Notes under the pieces: generated by a model
What the model saw: the letters and a program-made list of their open reading frames with translations, nothing else
Database searches by the model: none
Told to the model about the DNA's origin: nothing
From: Tretioscincus oriximinensis
Lineage: Eukaryota > Chordata > Lepidosauria > Squamata > Gymnophthalmidae
NCBI GenBank assembly: GCA_022410635.1
Contig: JAJVDF010000208.1
Location: forward strand, 1,547,004-1,611,003
DNA: 64,000 bases
Reading direction: 5' to 3'
Part shown: piece after piece, positions 61,829-64,000 of the stretch
Layout: every line of letters begins with the position of its first letter
Position numbering within the stretch: position 1 is the stretch's first letter
Program-made: the position numbers and the translations under genes

Positions 61829-62732
61829 ATGCTGCAAGCTATGATGGAACATGAACTTGATTGTTTGTGTGTATGAAAACCAAGATTATTTCATTCATTG
61901 GTTGACTTGTGGAATTAATCCATTGAGTTATGCTAATGCAACGGGCTCTAGATCCTCCTTCCCCTTGCCCCAACCCTTGGGAATGAGTCCAGAATCCGGA
62001 TTTCCGTTCCGCCAGTGACTTGCTTGTGGCATTCGGTTGGCTCATGACCACTGCGTGACCCTTCAGAACAAAAGTTCCAGATCGGAAGTAAATGACAGAG
62101 AATTACAGCAGNCGATATGCTCTAATTTAAATAAAAACGTCCTCCGTTTAAAATATAGTTCATTTGCCGGTCAAACCGTCCTTATTCGCTTTAATTGAAT
62201 TAAGATGGGTGAATGAGGGATGGGTGCAGGCCAGAGAGGAGGGAAAATATTGCACAAATCACAGTTATCCATCCTTGGATGGTGTAAAACAAATCAATTA
62301 AAGGCATGTCAGGCCACCTCTTACACACACACACACACAGACCGACAGAGACCCAGACNCAGAGAATGCTGCGCGCAAGTGGAAATTTAAATCAGGGGGG
62401 AATAGATTAGATTTTGCAGCTCAGCGTAATTCGATTTCCCCCTCTCGACCTCCTTCTCGTGTTTTTGCACTTCTGGAGAAAAGGGCTGGACTCTCGATGC
62501 TACAAGTGGGGCTGATGTCGGCAGCGATCGAGCCCCTGGTTTTATTTCTTAAGCTGTGCATTTCTCAAAATGTGCCCACCTAAGTCACGTCTCATTAAAT
62601 CTTGGTTGCTGTGCCCATTAAGGGGAAGGTGGGGAAGATGATTCAGTTGTTAGCCTTAAAGTGGAATTTTGTGTCTCTAGACATAGAGAAGGAGAAACTA
62701 GGGGGAGGCATCCCAGCTAGTCAGAGTCATAA
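61829..62732. other. About 900 bp repeat-poor block
   Basis: AT-rich at 62120-62220 with TTTAATTGAATTAAG; a short (AC)n at 62322-62340. Candidate conserved non-coding sequence, untested. Confidence 0.35.
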
Positions 62733-62935
62733 TATTAAGGACATAAGAGGAGGTTTGCTAGGTCGTACCATGGCCCATCTAATCCTGCCTCACACAGTGA
62801 CCCAACAACTGCACCTGCTCTCTGCTCCCTGCAAATCAACTTCAGGGGTGTCTTGCCTGTCTCTCCAACCTGAAAGTGTGCCTTAGGCACACATTCTAGC
62901 AGCCATTGACTCATTTGTCTTCTATGAAATAGGAG
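62733..62935 (-). mobile_element. CR1 3' UTR fragment
   Basis: GGACATAAGAGGAGGTTTGC, CCCATCTAATCCTGCCTC, CTGCAAATCAACTTCAGGGG. Confidence 0.78.
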
Positions 62936-63029
62936 GAGCCTCATTGGATCATGCCACCATCCATCTAACCTTGCAACCTATCAGATCAGCGAACAAGTAC
63001 CTAGGGACTGACCATTTATAGCAACAAGC

Positions 63030-63189
63030 TTGTTCACTCCATAGCATCTGAAGAAGTAGATTTTTCTATGGAAACTCTTGCTAGTCTCTGTGCAACAAGT
63101 CCCATATATCAATCAATCCATCCATCCATCCACTGACTGACCGATCCATCCATCCGAAGAAGTAGACTTGTCTGCAGTATGTGGAGTAT
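63030..63189 (+). repeat. GTCTATGRAAGC-family units with CCAT tail
   Basis: CATCTGAAGAAGTAGATTTT then CTATGGAAACTC, CTGTGCAACAAGTCCC, (ATCC)n, then a second unit CCGAAGAAGTAGACTTGTC interrupted by a SINE. Confidence 0.7.
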
Positions 63190-63528
63190 GAAGAAGAAGA
63201 AGAAGAAGAAGAAGAAGAAGAAGAACTTGGTTCTTATACCCCGCTTTTCTCACCTTTCAAAGGGACTCAAAGCGGCTTACAAGGATATATTTTGCCCGAA
63301 GGCTCACATTCTATCTTCCCCACCAGGCTCTGGTGGTTCCCATGTATCTACTTGCAGTCAGTTGCAATTTCTTGCAGTTCCTGCTTTCGAATAGCTGGGT
63401 TGGCTGGAGCTGCAGGCTAGTGGAAGGTGCTCACCCCTCCCCACTTCCAACACAGGGCTTCAAAACCCCATCTACCAGGCGAGAGATGAATTTCTAAGCA
63501 ACTGAGCTATCCGTGTGATGTTGAGCTA
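63190..63528 (-). mobile_element. TTC-tailed tRNA SINE, full length, minus strand
   Basis: Tail (GAA)n at 63190-63224, GGTTCTTATACCCCGCTTTT, GGGACTCAAAGCGGCTTAC, body TTCGAATAGCTGGGTTGGC, head complement CAAAACCCCATC and CTGAGCTATCCGTG. Confidence 0.93.
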
Positions 63529-64000
63529 TCACAGCTTCAACATACTTCCCTTCCTTCTGCTTCTGAAGAGAATGACTTGCTAGGAAAGCTTATGCTGCCT
63601 CCCCTTTTCTTGTTATTTACTAAGATACAACGAGACCCCCTTGCTAGAATATCTACTGTCTCTGTCTGTCCATCTGTCCATTCATTCGTCCATTCAAAGG
63701 AGTAAATCTGTCTATGGAAGCTCCTGCTGCCTCCTTTTTTCTTGTTGGTCTCTAAGGTGCAACAAGTCCCATCTATCCATCCATCTATTTGAAGAAGCAG
63801 ACTTGGCTACAGAATGCGGAGTATGAAGTCACAACTTCAACATACTTTTCTTTTTTCTTTCCACTTCTGAAAACTTTGACTGATAGGAAAGCTGCCTCCC
63901 TTTTTCTTGTTAGTCTGTAAGGTGCAACAAGACCCCCTTGGTAGAATATATACTGTATCTATCTGTCCATTGGCCCATCAATTCATCTAAAGACGTAAAC
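63529..64000 (+). repeat. Cluster of GTCTATGRAAGC-family units with CTGT/CCAT tails
   Basis: At least three units: 63560-63660 (ending GCTAGAATATCTACTGTC), 63700-63790 (AAATCTGTCTATGGAAGCTC, CTATCCATCCATC), 63845-64000. The AACTTCAACATACTT sequence at 63834 repeats CAGCTTCAACATACTTCC at 63532, which flanked the SINE insertion. The cluster continues off the right edge. Confidence 0.72.

Overview
This window looks like non-coding nuclear DNA from a squamate reptile. I found no host protein-coding gene and no functional RNA gene. The organism call rests on the repeat mix: abundant CR1-type LINE 3' ends, Sauria-type tRNA SINEs with A/T-rich tails, RTE-BovB, L2 and L1 remnants, small DNA transposons, and Helitron-like elements. 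The species cannot be named from this. Scattered single n's and two n-runs inside TTC tracts suggest a draft short-read assembly. The long open frames come from LINE remnants, microsatellites read as poly-Leu/Ser/Lys, or tandem repeats.

Layout. 1-5,900: CR1 ends on both strands, then a tandem block of a GTCTATGRAAGCTC-type unit with CCAT tails, interrupted by a 5'-truncated L1 with an 18-bp target-site duplication, then tetranucleotide microsatellites. 6,100-15,000: DNA elements dominate: TIR families, a hAT-like element with a perfect 8-bp duplication, RTE-BovB, and a Helitron-like element with an internal 38-bp minisatellite. The 6.5-8.1 kb stretch has no recognised repeat. 15.5-17.5 kb: an unusual composite with a perfect 42-bp inverted repeat, then an L2 fragment. 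17.5-32 kb: a SINE nested in a TIR element, a CR1 end amplified in tandem, fold-back units at 24.3-24.7 kb, a second Helitron-like copy, and many CR1 pieces. 32.8-36.5 kb: the longest CR1 (reverse transcriptase C-terminus), CR1-in-CR1 insertions, and a five-unit tandem array. 37-46 kb: SINEs of two families and the largest TTC arrays. 47-54 kb: CR1 pieces, a local ~190-bp duplication, and an 18S rRNA 3' fragment joined to a LINE-like tail. 54.6-64 kb: a fold-back element split by a hAT-like insertion, a ~115-bp inverted duplication around 56.4/57.4 kb, five SINE copies, and a terminal fold-back/CCAT cluster.

The elements interact in recognisable ways. The TTC arrays mostly sit at the 3' ends of one tRNA-derived SINE family, and the CCAT/TATC arrays at the ends of the GTCTATGRAAGC family. 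SINEs, CR1s, an L1 and hAT-like elements are inserted into older elements, which gives relative ages. Strand is given for elements whose orientation could be read, and '.' for symmetric repeats. Stretches with no recognised content are listed as such; some may hold regulatory sequence, but that cannot be tested from one genome.
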